Of a stretch of DNA of 64,000 nucleotides, positions 45,062 through 53,571 are shown in pieces. This DNA comes from Haliscomenobacter sp. Lineage in GTDB: Bacteria; Bacteroidota; Bacteroidia; Chitinophagales; Saprospiraceae. The position numbers were made by a program, and so were the translations under genes. The DNA is taken from positions 25,540 to 89,539 of the forward strand of contig JADJHZ010000015.1 in the NCBI GenBank assembly GCA_016707205.1, given 5' to 3'. Numbering within the stretch: position 1 is the first letter of the stretch; every line of letters begins with the position of its first letter. The notes below the pieces were generated by a model. It did not search any database. It worked only from the letters and a program-made list of their open reading frames with translations, and was not told where the DNA came from.

Positions 45062-46411
45062 TTATTCCAATTCTTCCGGCTCATCTGCCGGGCCGAGCAG
45101 TTCTTTGGGGAGTTTTTTGGACGCTTTGGCGCCAAGTTCCCTGATCCGCTCGGCCCGGCCGATAAGGGTATCTCCGAAACGGGGCGAATCCTGGAGTTTG
45201 TTCATGGCGTCTTTAAAGGCGCCCTGTGCCTGGTCCAGCCGGGCGCCAATGCTCTTCAAGTCGTCCACAAAGGCGACAAACTTGTCGTAGAGCAAGCCGC
45301 TTTGCCGGGCGATTTCCAGCACGTTGTTTTTCTGTTTTTCCTGCTTCCAGATAAAGGAAACCGTCCGCATGGTGGCCAGGAGGGTCGAGGTGGTGACCAG
45401 AACGATATTTCGCTCCAGGGCTTCTGTGAATAACCGCTGATCGGTTTGGATGGCCAGCGCGAAAGCGGGTTCCAGAGGGATAAACAGCAGCAGGTAGTCC
45501 GGCGGATGGAGGCGCTCCAATAACTGGTAGTTTTTGCCGCTCAGATCGCGAATATGGCGCCGCAGGCTTTCGAGGTGTTCCTTTGCCGCCTTGTCCCGGT
45601 CCGCCGCTTCCGAGGCGCTGCAGTATCGTTCGTAAGCGGTCAGCGAGACCTTGGAGTCGATGATGAGATGCTTTTCTTCGGGTAGGTGAATGATGATGTC
45701 GGGCCGTTTTTGTTTGCCCTCTTCATCTGCAAAAGAGGATTGGGTTTCGTAGTGCAGGCCTTTGGAAAGCCCGGCTTTTTGGAGCAGGATCTCCAATTGG
45801 ACTTCTCCCCAGTCGCCCTGGGTTTTCTGGCCGCCTTTCAGGGCGTAGGCGAGGTTGTTGGCGTCCTGACTGAGTTGCTGGTTGAGTTCGCGCAATTGTT
45901 CGATTTCCTTTTTCAGGGAAACCCGGTCGCGGGTTTCTTCTACAAATCGTTTTTCAATCCCTTCCTCAAACGACTTGATATGTTCCCGCAACGGATGGAG
46001 AAGGGAATGCAACTGCTCCTGGTTCTGGTTGGCAAACGTTTGGCTTTTATCTTCCAGCAGGCGGGTCGCAATCCGCTCAAACTCCTGCTGGAACCGCTCC
46101 TGGAGTTTTTCCAGGGCTTCTTTTTGATCCGCCAGCTTTTCGTCCATGTGGCGAAGTTCCTGTTCCCGGGTGGCCAGATCCCGGTTGGCAAGGCGTAGTT
46201 CGGCTTCCAGTTCCCGAACCTGATCCTGGGCTTGACCGGCTTGCCGCAGGATGGCGTCGTGCAGGTCTTTGGAGACGTAGCGCCTGGCCAGTTCTTCAGG
46301 CGGCAGCGCCTGGCCCTGCCATCGGAATTTAGCGATCAGCCAGGCGCTGACGCCTCCGATCAGCAAGCCCAGTACCAGGAAAAAGAAGGGAAACAATAAC
46401 GGATCTTTCAT
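45062..46411 (-). CDS. rmuC: DNA recombination protein RmuC
   Basis: 449 residues. One N-terminal TM helix (FFFLVLGLLIGGVSAWLIA) is followed by a long coiled coil (~45-200). The RmuC nuclease-like core has QGDWGEVQLEILLQKAGL, RPDIIIHLPEEKHLIIDSKVSLTAYERY, FIPLEPAFALA and LLATMRTVSFIWKQEKQ. RmuC proteins limit recombination at inverted repeats and palindromes and carry a PD-(D/E)XK-like fold. That is of note in a window so rich in palindromes, though the link is only thematic. Gene end abuts the M43 gene end; upstream lies a large palindromic element. Confidence 0.95.
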   Translation of the reverse strand: MKDPLLFPFFFLVLGLLIGGVSAWLIAKFRWQGQALPPEELARRYVSKDLHDAILRQAGQAQDQVRELEAELRLANRDLATREQELRHMDEKLADQKEALEKLQERFQQEFERIATRLLEDKSQTFANQNQEQLHSLLHPLREHIKSFEEGIEKRFVEETRDRVSLKKEIEQLRELNQQLSQDANNLAYALKGGQKTQGDWGEVQLEILLQKAGLSKGLHYETQSSFADEEGKQKRPDIIIHLPEEKHLIIDSKVSLTAYERYCSASEAADRDKAAKEHLESLRRHIRDLSGKNYQLLERLHPPDYLLLFIPLEPAFALAIQTDQRLFTEALERNIVLVTTSTLLATMRTVSFIWKQEKQKNNVLEIARQSGLLYDKFVAFVDDLKSIGARLDQAQGAFKDAMNKLQDSPRFGDTLIGRAERIRELGAKASKKLPKELLGPADEPEELE

Positions 46412-46488
46412 GAAAACGAGCCATTTCAGCTCTAAAACTAATTGTTTTTCGGGTAAAAACTTTTTGTTGGGACCATTTTCTTTTTACC

Positions 46489-46646
46489 GGGGTTGTCTCA
46501 AAAGACTGTTCTTTGCCTCGGGCGTGAAATTTTGTTTTCTTTTTTCAATTCTAATAAAAAATTGCAATGCAATTTTTTATTAGAATTGAAAAAAAGAAAA
46601 TATTTTTTGGCTGGCATGGGCAAAGTCCATCTTTTGAGATAGCCCC
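46489..46646. repeat. 158-base palindromic element with internal 67-base hairpin
   Basis: The outer ends GGGGTTGTCTCA (46489-46500) and TGAGATAGCCCC (46635-46646) match the ends of the element at 18565 with a few changes. Inside, 46534-46600 forms a nearly perfect AT-rich hairpin (arms of ~32 bases with one bulged base). It lies in the divergent gap between rmuC and the TonB receptor gene. Confidence 0.8.
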
Positions 46647-46752
46647 CGGATTATCTATCGGAGCATTGTATTTTGCGGTTTTTTCATAGGGAAGCGGAGA
46701 AGGATTTCCGGTTTCAGCTGCCGTGACCATGGTCGAAAAATAAATCAACCCG

Positions 46753-48585
46753 ATGAAAATCAGAACATTAATTACCTTTTTTGCCGGGGCAGCCACGCTC
46801 GCTTTGGCCGGACCGCTGGGCGCTCAAATCGACACGATCGAGCTTCCGGAGGTCGTCATTTCCGACAACCGGATGGATATTCCTTTCGGCATTCAGTCGC
46901 GAAGTATCCAGGTAATCCGCAAAGAGGAGATCCGCCGGGCGCCGGTTAACAGCGTGGCGGAATTGCTCCAGTACGTAGCAGGCGTCGATGTGCGTCAGCG
47001 CGGCGCAAACGGCGCTCAGACCGATATCGGCATTCGCGGGGGGTCCTTCGACCAAACGCTGATCTTGTTGAATGGGGTGAAGATCAGCGACCTGCAAACC
47101 GGCCATCACAACATGAACCTTCCCGTGGATTGGGAAACGATTGAGCGCATTGAAGTGTTGAAAGGCCCAGCCGCCCGAATTTATGGCCAAAATGCCTTCG
47201 CCGGGGCGATCAATATCGTCGCCAGAGCGCCTGAAAGCGCTTTTGCCCGGGCCTCCGCGCTGGCCGGCGATTTTGGGTTGGGCAGGATTAGCGCGGGGAT
47301 ATCCCTGCCCCGCGGCAAAGCGCGCCGGTACCTTTCCTATGCCCACGACTTCGCCGGAGGGTACCGGTATAATACGGATTACCGGATTCACACGGCCTCG
47401 TATATGCATACGGCCGAAGGAGAAAAAGGGTTGGTAAATGTCTTTGCCGGCTGGACGGGAAGGGATTTTGGCGCCAATGGATTCTATGGCAGCCCCAGCT
47501 TCACCGAGCAATACGAAAAGATACACACCACCCTCGTCAGTCTGGACGCCCGGCGCACTGCAGGCCGGTTTGTTTTACGCCCCAGAGCGTACTGGCGCTT
47601 CAACCAGGACGAATACCTCTTTAACCGCTCCAATCCCTCCGCTTTCCGCAATTTGCACCGCAGCCACAACGTCGGCGTGGAACTGCACAGCCAGTATACT
47701 TCTGCCCTTGGATTGACCGGGGTGGGGATAGATGCCGGGCGCCAATTGCTGTTCAGCAACCGCCTGGGCAACCGGGAACGGACGGTGTGGAGCATTTTTG
47801 CCGAACAACGGATGGTCTTTGCCAATGAGCGCTTCGATCTCACGCCCGGTATTCTATGGAACTCGTACAGCGATTTTGGGACCCGGTTCCTTCCAGGGAT
47901 AGAAGGCGGATGGCAGATAGGGCCTTCCTGGCGCGTTTATGCCAACGCCGGCTATACGTATCGCGTGCCGACGTTTACGGATCTGTACTACGAAGACCCG
48001 GGAAACAAGGGCAATCCGGATCTGAAGCCCGAATCGGCGCTGGCTTACGAAGCGGGTATAAAATGGGTTGGCGCCCGCGCAAGCGCCTCCGCCGCCTACT
48101 TCCTGCGCAGCAGCGACGACCTGATCGACTGGACCAAGTCGTCCGACACCGAACCCTGGAGGACGCGCAACCTGGGCGATATCCGGTTCCAGGGTATGGA
48201 GTTCGCGCTGAATGCCCGGATTTCCCAAACGGTTCCGTCGGCCTTCTTTTCCTACACCTATATCGATGCAGCCCAAGAGGCCGATCCTGCTTTTAGCTCC
48301 CGTTATGCGCTGGACCAACTCCGGCATCAGTGGATTGGAGGGGTGGATATCCGGGCAGGCAAACGATGGACGGCCGCCCTAAGGGGCCGTTTCCTGGATC
48401 GCATCAATCTGGACGATTATGCAGTAGCCGACGCCCGGCTCCGCTGGGAGGCAGACCGTTATAGCTTCTTCGCCGAAGCGACTAACCTGACGAATGCCCG
48501 ATATACCGAAACCAACCTGGTTCCCATGCCGGGACGGTGGTTTAGCGCTGGATTTAGCGTGCAATGGGATAGAAAAAAGCCATAG
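46753..48585 (+). CDS. TonB-dependent outer-membrane receptor, BtuB-like size
   Basis: 610 residues. The signal peptide is followed by a short TonB-box-like region (IELPEVVISDNR), a plug domain (IRRAPVNSVAELLQYVAGVDVRQ, DIGIRGGSFDQTLILLNG, ERIEVLKGPAARIYGQNAFAGAINI), and a ~450-residue barrel with NPDLKPESALAYEAGIKW and a C-terminal NLTNARYTETNLVPMPGRW. It has no carboxypeptidase-regulatory domain and no SusC signature, so it is a vitamin- or siderophore-class receptor. No riboswitch or partner gene shows which ligand. Ends 4 bases from the convergent proC stop. Confidence 0.9.
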   Translation: MKIRTLITFFAGAATLALAGPLGAQIDTIELPEVVISDNRMDIPFGIQSRSIQVIRKEEIRRAPVNSVAELLQYVAGVDVRQRGANGAQTDIGIRGGSFDQTLILLNGVKISDLQTGHHNMNLPVDWETIERIEVLKGPAARIYGQNAFAGAINIVARAPESAFARASALAGDFGLGRISAGISLPRGKARRYLSYAHDFAGGYRYNTDYRIHTASYMHTAEGEKGLVNVFAGWTGRDFGANGFYGSPSFTEQYEKIHTTLVSLDARRTAGRFVLRPRAYWRFNQDEYLFNRSNPSAFRNLHRSHNVGVELHSQYTSALGLTGVGIDAGRQLLFSNRLGNRERTVWSIFAEQRMVFANERFDLTPGILWNSYSDFGTRFLPGIEGGWQIGPSWRVYANAGYTYRVPTFTDLYYEDPGNKGNPDLKPESALAYEAGIKWVGARASASAAYFLRSSDDLIDWTKSSDTEPWRTRNLGDIRFQGMEFALNARISQTVPSAFFSYTYIDAAQEADPAFSSRYALDQLRHQWIGGVDIRAGKRWTAALRGRFLDRINLDDYAVADARLRWEADRYSFFAEATNLTNARYTETNLVPMPGRWFSAGFSVQWDRKKP

Positions 48586-48589
48586 GCGC

Positions 48590-49390
48590 CTACCTGCCCA
48601 GTTCTTCCGCCCGGTTGAATGCGGCCTGAAGGCCATCGCCGATGGCGCGATGGAGGCCGGTTTGCTCAAACACCTGGAGCGCCGCCTCCGTCGTGCCGCC
48701 TTTGGAGGCTACCTTCTGGATCCACTCCTGGCAGGAGAGGTTGGAAGCCAGGTACAACTCCACTGCCCCCAAAAACGTCTGGGTGACCAGCAGTTCGGAT
48801 TCCGGAGTGGAGAACCCCAGCTTGCGCGCTGCTTCCATCATGGCATGCATGAAGAAAAAAACATAGGCCGGACCGCTTCCGGAAACGGCTGTTGCCGCAT
48901 CGATGGAGGATTCCTTACTTACGTAAATCGTTTTGCCCGCCGTATTGAGTAAGTTTTGCACCATGACCAACTCAATGCGCGTCACCTCTTCCGAGGAGGT
49001 GAATACCGTCATCCCCTGCCCTAATTGGGCGGGCAGGTTGGGCATGGCCCGGATGACTTTCCGGATGCCAAGCCCATGGGCAATGGTATCCATTTGAACC
49101 CCTGCCATGATCGATAAAAACACCTGCTGGGGGTCGGTCTTCGGCTTCAGTTGGGCAAACAACTCCTGGGCATCCTGCGGCTTAACGGCCAATATGACGA
49201 GATCCGCTTCCCGGAGACATAATTCCGCCTCCGAATACACCGTGCCGATGTCTTTTTTTGCCAGTAATTCCGCCCGCTCCGGCGACTTTTCCAGGATCAT
49301 CATCTCTTCCTTGCTGGTAATATGACTGCGCAAAAAACTTTGGGCGTACGTCAGTCCCATATTGCCCCCTCCGATAATGAGGATCTTCAT
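48590..49390 (-). CDS. proC: Pyrroline-5-carboxylate reductase
   Basis: 266 residues, the usual length. The N-terminal Rossmann motif IIGGGNMGLTY binds NAD(P)H; VILAVKPQDAQ, MAGVQMDTIAHGL and RAMPNLPAQLGQGMT follow. The C-terminal dimerisation signature reads DAATAVSGSGPAYVFFFMHAM, with EAALQVFE near the end. It makes L-proline from pyrroline-5-carboxylate in the cytoplasm. Single gene with its own -7 box. Confidence 0.95.
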   Translation of the reverse strand: MKILIIGGGNMGLTYAQSFLRSHITSKEEMMILEKSPERAELLAKKDIGTVYSEAELCLREADLVILAVKPQDAQELFAQLKPKTDPQQVFLSIMAGVQMDTIAHGLGIRKVIRAMPNLPAQLGQGMTVFTSSEEVTRIELVMVQNLLNTAGKTIYVSKESSIDAATAVSGSGPAYVFFFMHAMMEAARKLGFSTPESELLVTQTFLGAVELYLASNLSCQEWIQKVASKGGTTEAALQVFEQTGLHRAIGDGLQAAFNRAEELGR

Positions 49391-49406
49391 AATTGTCTGT
49401 TTCGTG

Positions 49407-49414
49407 CAAATGTA
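49407..49414 (-). promoter_or_regulatory. Bacteroidota -7 box for proC
   Basis: The minus strand reads TACATTTG, an exact TAnnTTTG, 16 bases before the proC start codon. No clear -33 element. Confidence 0.4.
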
Positions 49415-49508
49415 CTACTTTCAGGGGATAAAGGCCGTCTGGCCAAGGCAAGGCGGATTATCTCCCGCCTATTTTTTATTTGTCTTGTTTTTTTATTGCA
49501 ACATTAAA

Positions 49509-49518
49509 TGTATATACA
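49509..49518. promoter_or_regulatory. Palindromic operator upstream of marR-like gene
   Basis: The perfect dyad TGTATATACA directly abuts the -7 box at 49519 and lies 15 bases before the MarR start. An identical dyad stands upstream of the yceI-like gene at 50008. MarR proteins commonly bind such 10-20 base dyads and repress themselves. Confidence 0.6.
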
Positions 49519-49526
49519 TATATTTG
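49519..49526 (+). promoter_or_regulatory. Bacteroidota -7 box for the marR-like gene
   Basis: TATATTTG, an exact TAnnTTTG, 7 bases before the ATG at 49534 and touching the palindromic operator, so a bound repressor would block it. The leader would be nearly absent. Confidence 0.5.
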
Positions 49527-49533
49527 TACCGTT

Positions 49534-49986
49534 ATGCGGATAGAAGAAGCGATTCAACAAAAACGGTTCCGTTCGGAGTACCAGAAAGTGGTGGTAAATA
49601 TTTTGTACACCGCTTCCTGGCTGAGCCAAATGTCTGCCCGGATGTTAAAATCCCTGGGGATTTCCCCGGAGCAGTATAACCTTTTGCGGATTCTACGGGG
49701 GATGCACCCCGAACCGGCTACCGTGAAGTTGCTGACGGATCGGATGATCGACAAAATGTCGAACGCGTCCCGACTGGTAGAGAAACTCCGGCTTAAAGGG
49801 CTGGTGGAGCGGACCGAATGCCCTGCCGATCGCCGCAGGGTGGATGTGCGTATCACGGAAAAAGGATTGGCGCTTCTGAAAAAAGCGGATGTGTTTATGG
49901 AGGACGACCTCGAGCTTCAGCTAACCAATCTGGATACGGCCGAAGCGGAGCAACTCAATGCCTTATTGGATCAACTGCGGGGATGA
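49534..49986 (+). CDS. MarR-family transcriptional regulator
   Basis: The start at 49534 (MRIEEAIQQKRF) was chosen because the longer frame upstream would include the promoter and operator. 150 residues. Winged-helix MarR fold: N-terminal dimer helix, QYNLLRILRGMHPEPATVKLLTDRM, recognition helix NASRLVEKLRLKGLVERTECPADRRRVDVRITEKG (wing with the DRR motif), and a C-terminal dimer helix. It probably represses itself and the next gene through the shared TGTATATACA site. Small-molecule ligand unknown. Confidence 0.92.
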   Translation: MRIEEAIQQKRFRSEYQKVVVNILYTASWLSQMSARMLKSLGISPEQYNLLRILRGMHPEPATVKLLTDRMIDKMSNASRLVEKLRLKGLVERTECPADRRRVDVRITEKGLALLKKADVFMEDDLELQLTNLDTAEAEQLNALLDQLRG

Positions 49987-50007
49987 TTTTTTTTGGAAGA
50001 AAATAAA

Positions 50008-50017
50008 TGTATATACA
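50008..50017. promoter_or_regulatory. Second copy of the TGTATATACA operator
   Basis: Same perfect 10-base dyad with the same AA/AT-rich flanks as at 49509. It lies between the marR stop and the yceI-like start (113 bases before it). Confidence 0.55.
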
Positions 50018-50130
50018 ATTAAAGTATAAACTTATTTGCAGGTTGACTGTTAAACTAGGTCTCCGGGGTATAAAAACTATTTTAGGGAGATCTGGTTGAT
50101 TTTTTTGATTTTTTAATCTAGTACATCAGT

Positions 50131-50727
50131 ATGAAAAGGATCTATTTTGCACTGTTTTTAGCCGCTGGATTGGGATTTGCGTTCACCAATCCGGCTTCTG
50201 CTCCGGTGAATGTTCCGGTAGATTTGTCATCCAGTTACGTTAAGTGGACCGGCTACAAGGTAACGGGTAAGCATTTCGGGAAAGTCCGCATCAAGAGCGG
50301 TAATCTGACGTATAACGAAGGCGTCCTCACGGGGGGAAGTTTCGTTTTGGACATGAAGACGATCACGGTAGAAGACATCACCGGCGCCTACGCCGACAAG
50401 CTGAAAGGCCACTTGATGTCCGACGATTTCTTTGGCGTAGAGAAGCATCCTACCGCAAAATTTGACATTACCAAAGCGATCAGCCGCGGCACCCCGGGCG
50501 CCTACAAATTCATCGGCAACCTGACGATCAAGGGCATTACCAAGGAGATCCGCTTTAACACCGACTTGAAGGAAGAAGCAGGGAAAACGGTTGGGTTAGC
50601 CAAGATCACCCTCGACCGTTCGGAATACGATATCCGCTTCGGCTCCGGCACCTTCTTTGAAAACCTGGGCGACAAGACCATCTACGACGACTTCGACCTC
50701 GAGGTGAATTTGGTGAGTGGGAAATGA
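50131..50727 (+). CDS. YceI-family lipid-binding periplasmic protein
   Basis: 198 residues. The signal peptide MKRIYFALFLAAGLGFAF is followed by a YceI lipocalin-like beta barrel: SSYVKWTGYKVTGKHFGKV, GSFVLDMKTITVEDI, LKGHLMSDDFFGVEKHPTAKFDI, GNLTIKGITKEI and a final YDDFDLEVNLV. Family members bind isoprenoid or other long lipid chains in the periplasm; several are stress-induced. The MarR gene and shared operator upstream suggest regulated expression. Confidence 0.92.
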   Translation: MKRIYFALFLAAGLGFAFTNPASAPVNVPVDLSSSYVKWTGYKVTGKHFGKVRIKSGNLTYNEGVLTGGSFVLDMKTITVEDITGAYADKLKGHLMSDDFFGVEKHPTAKFDITKAISRGTPGAYKFIGNLTIKGITKEIRFNTDLKEEAGKTVGLAKITLDRSEYDIRFGSGTFFENLGDKTIYDDFDLEVNLVSGK

Positions 50728-50762
50728 GGGCGAAAAGGGTTTAAGGCATAAGGCTTAAGGCC

Positions 50763-50852
50763 CACACTACGGACATTTTCGTTTTCCTGGCGCCCAGGCC
50801 TTCCAGGGTTTCGAAAACCTGGAAGGTCTCGTTCCCAATGTCCAGTAGTGTG
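50763..50852. repeat. 90-base inverted-repeat element, copy 2
   Basis: Closely similar to the element at 40839, with a missing base in the left arm, a few changes in the inner arms and one A lost near the right arm. Lies between the convergent yceI-like and ndh genes. It is itself flanked by TTAAGGC/GCTTAAG words that form an outer inverted pair. Confidence 0.88.
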
Positions 50853-50891
50853 CTTAAGACCTTATGCCTTTCGCCTCACGCCTTTTCCGCC

Positions 50892-52175
50892 TTACGCCTT
50901 TTGTTTAAACGGCTTAATAATCAGTCTTAGCGACTGATCGTAAGTGAAGTAGTTAGAGACCCAGTTCATAAAAACAAAGAGGCGGTTTTTAACCCCGATG
51001 AGTTGAAAAAGGTGTACAAACAGCCAGACATACCAGGCGAAGGCGCCTTTGAATTTGAACCTGGGTAAATCGACGACTGCTTTATTCCGGCCGATGGTGG
51101 CCATGGAGCCGAGATCTTTGTAGTGGAAATTTCGCAAAGGTTGGTTTTTGATTGAGCGCTCCATATTGTAGGCCAGATTTTGGGCTTGTTGCATGGCAAC
51201 CTGAGCTACTTGGGGGTGGCCGTTGGGGTATGCAGCTTCTGTTTGGTAAGCCAGGTCACCGATAGCGTAAACCTGGTCCATGCCTTCTACCTGATGAACA
51301 GCATCTACTTTCAGACGGTTCCCCCGGACGATCGCGCTTTGAGGTATACCTTCCGGGAAATCCCCGGTGATGCCGGCAGCCCAGATTAGTTTTCGGGAAT
51401 AGATCTCGCGCCCGTCTTTGGTCGTAATGGTATTCCCGTTGTAGCCGGTGACGAGGGTGTTCAGCAGGACCTGAACGCCCAACCCTTCCAAATACTGCAA
51501 GGCATTTTGAGAAGCTGTTTCAGACATGCCGCTCAATAACCTGGGACCGCCTTCCACCAGAAAAATATCCATTTCATTGGCGTTCAGCTCCGGGAAGTCC
51601 TTTGGCAGGATATACTTTTTCATTTCTGCAAATGCTCCGGCCAATTCGACGCCGGTTGGCCCTCCTCCGGCGATGACGATATCCAGGTAGGTCTGCCGTT
51701 CATCGTAATCTGTGACAGTCAGGGCTTGTTCGTAATCCTCAAGGATCCGGTTGCGCAGAAAGAGGGCTTCGGATACGGATTTCATCGGAATGGCTTTTTC
51801 GGAAATTTCCTGGTTGCCGAAAAAATTGGTTTGGGCGCCGGTGGCCAACACCAGGTAGTCGTAGTTGACGATCCCAAGCGGGGTTTGAAGCCGCTTGTTT
51901 TCCGGTTCAATGGCCGTTACCTCCGTGGTGCGCAGGTACACGCCGCTTCTGCCCTGGAAGAATTTGCGCAACGGAAAAGCGATGGAGCTGGGTTCGAGAC
52001 CCGACATAGCTACCTGATAAAACAAGGGCTGGAATTGGTGGTAGTTGTTTTTGTCGAGAACGACAATTTGATACTGTCTTGTACGCGCGAGCTTATTGGC
52101 GAGGGTGAGGCCTGCAAACCCGGCGCCAACAATCACTACTCTGGGCTTACCGGTTTCCGGTAGATTGATCTTCAT
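50892..52175 (-). CDS. ndh: Type II NADH dehydrogenase-like FAD oxidoreductase
   Basis: 427 residues. FAD site VVIVGAGFAGLTLANKLA, then YHQFQPLFYQVAMSGLEPSSIAFPLR, second nucleotide site DIVIAGGGPTGVELAGAF, and YAIGDLAYQ. The C-terminus (FAWYVWLFVHLFQLIGVKNRLFVF) is the membrane-anchoring part typical of NDH-2. It would oxidise NADH and reduce quinone without pumping protons. Its start overlaps the end of the deoxynucleoside kinase gene by 29 bases, so it is the last gene of the xseA-xseB-folK-kinase-ndh run. Confidence 0.92.
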   Translation of the reverse strand: MKINLPETGKPRVVIVGAGFAGLTLANKLARTRQYQIVVLDKNNYHQFQPLFYQVAMSGLEPSSIAFPLRKFFQGRSGVYLRTTEVTAIEPENKRLQTPLGIVNYDYLVLATGAQTNFFGNQEISEKAIPMKSVSEALFLRNRILEDYEQALTVTDYDERQTYLDIVIAGGGPTGVELAGAFAEMKKYILPKDFPELNANEMDIFLVEGGPRLLSGMSETASQNALQYLEGLGVQVLLNTLVTGYNGNTITTKDGREIYSRKLIWAAGITGDFPEGIPQSAIVRGNRLKVDAVHQVEGMDQVYAIGDLAYQTEAAYPNGHPQVAQVAMQQAQNLAYNMERSIKNQPLRNFHYKDLGSMATIGRNKAVVDLPRFKFKGAFAWYVWLFVHLFQLIGVKNRLFVFMNWVSNYFTYDQSLRLIIKPFKQKA

Positions 52176-52833
52176 GCGTTTGGGCGATTTCGGGTTTTCT
52201 GTGATGCACTCCCTTGGGATATTCCGCTTGTATCAACCGGATAAGTTGCTGATACAGGGAGGGCGATTGGGTAAAATCCAGATCCGCCATTTCAACAATC
52301 AGAACGGGGGTTGAGTTCTCGGTACGGAAGAAATCGAAATACGATTTTTGAATCTGTCCAAGGTAGTCCGGGCTGATGTCCGTCTCAAAATCCCGGCCCC
52401 GGCCCTGGATATTCCGGATCAGGTGTTCTACCGGACGATGAAGGTATACCAGGAGGTCCGGCTTGGGGAAATGGGCGTTGAGGATGTGAAAAAGCTGTTG
52501 AAAAAGCCGGTATTCTTCGCCGGAGAGGTTGTTTTTGGCAAAGAGGAGGGTTTTGAGAAAAAAATAGTCGGCGATCACCGTGCCCTGGAACAAACTGGCC
52601 TGTTTGAGTTCTTCCTGCAATTGTTTATGCCGCTCCGTCATGAAAAAGAGTTCTACGGAAAACGCGTAGCGCTCCGGGTTTTCGTAAAAATAGGGGAGGA
52701 ACGGGTTGTCGGAGAATTGCTCCAGAATCAGGTTACACCCGAAATCGCGGGCGAGCATGTGGCACAGGGTCGTTTTGCCGGCCCCGATATTGCCTTCGAT
52801 GGCGATGAATCGGTGGGGAAATTCGGTTTTCAT
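52147..52833 (-). CDS. Deoxynucleoside kinase (deoxyadenosine/deoxyguanosine type)
   Basis: The start at 52833 was chosen: ATG overlaps the folK stop (ATGA) and puts the P-loop FIAIEGNIGAGKTTL at residue ~9. 228 residues. Other marks are LILEQFSDNPFLPYFY, ELFFMTERHKQ, DYFFLKTLLFA and a lid with RGRDFE. It phosphorylates deoxynucleosides for the salvage pathway. A folK-dNK pair is common in Bacteroidota. Confidence 0.9.
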   Translation of the reverse strand: MKTEFPHRFIAIEGNIGAGKTTLCHMLARDFGCNLILEQFSDNPFLPYFYENPERYAFSVELFFMTERHKQLQEELKQASLFQGTVIADYFFLKTLLFAKNNLSGEEYRLFQQLFHILNAHFPKPDLLVYLHRPVEHLIRNIQGRGRDFETDISPDYLGQIQKSYFDFFRTENSTPVLIVEMADLDFTQSPSLYQQLIRLIQAEYPKGVHHRKPEIAQTHEDQSTGNR

Positions 52834-53336
52834 GAAGCCAGGATTTCTGCTTTTAACAGGTCGGTGGATGTTTGGGCCAGTTCTCTTATGGTTTTTTCCA
52901 GGACCGGATGCAGGAAATCGGGAGCGATTTCGGCAAGGGGCGCCAGGACGAAGTTGCGTTTTTCCATCAACGGATGAGGTATCGTGAGCCGGTCCAGTTG
53001 GAGCACTTCCCGGTCGAAGAAGAGGATGTCGATATCGATCAGCCGGCGATCCCATTTCAAGTGGCGAATGCGTCCCATTTCTTTTTCAATATGCAGGATT
53101 ACATCCAGGATGACTTCCGGCGGCGCCAAGCCGGTTTCGAGAAGGAGGACCTGATTATAAAATTCGGGTTGGTCTTTTAATCCCCAGGGTTCGGTTTGGT
53201 ATACGGAGGATTGGATACGAACCGGGCCAATGCGCTCCTGAATCAGGATCCTTGCCCGTTCCAGGTTGTTGAGCCGGTCGCCCAGATTGGTTCCCAATCC
53301 CAGGTAGACGAGGTGGCGGGAGGTCAAAGGGGGCAT
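52830..53336 (-). CDS. folK: 2-amino-4-hydroxy-6-hydroxymethyldihydropteridine diphosphokinase
   Basis: 168 residues from the ATG at 53336, one base after the xseB stop; ATGs at 53348 and 53381 are possible but would overlap xseB. HPPK marks are YLGLGTNLGDR, SSVYQTEPWG, FYNQVLLLETG, the signature RHLKWDRRLIDIDILFFD and IPHPLMEKRNFVLAPLAEI. It transfers pyrophosphate from ATP to the pterin in folate synthesis. Confidence 0.95.
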   Translation of the reverse strand: MPPLTSRHLVYLGLGTNLGDRLNNLERARILIQERIGPVRIQSSVYQTEPWGLKDQPEFYNQVLLLETGLAPPEVILDVILHIEKEMGRIRHLKWDRRLIDIDILFFDREVLQLDRLTIPHPLMEKRNFVLAPLAEIAPDFLHPVLEKTIRELAQTSTDLLKAEILAS

Positions 53337-53337
53337 G

Positions 53338-53529
53338 TTATTCGGCATCCTGAAATAATCCCTGAATCTGCGATTCGGCATTCCGAAGCCGTTCCCTGCA
53401 ATAGCGGATCAGTTCGGCTGCACGGCGGAGCTTTTCCGGCAGGTCGTCCATGCCGATAGCATTGTCCTGCAAGGCTTGCACAATGGTCTGGAGTTCTTCC
53501 ATCGCCGATTCGTAGCTCATTTTTTTCAT
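53338..53529 (-). CDS. xseB: Exodeoxyribonuclease VII small subunit
   Basis: 63 residues, a normal length. The helical hairpin is typical: SYESAMEELQTIVQALQ, IGMDDLPEKLRRAAELIRYCRERL. It binds XseA to form ExoVII, which degrades single-stranded DNA. Lies 42 bases after xseA and one base before folK. Confidence 0.95.
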   Translation of the reverse strand: MKKMSYESAMEELQTIVQALQDNAIGMDDLPEKLRRAAELIRYCRERLRNAESQIQGLFQDAE

Positions 53530-53571
53530 GTCCGGTTTCCTTGTGGGTGGATGTAATCTTTCAACGTCGGT

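Noticed and set aside
46412..46752. Cobalamin riboswitch before the BtuB-sized receptor
   Set aside because: No B12-box-like sequence or conserved fold is visible; the gap is taken up by the palindromic element.
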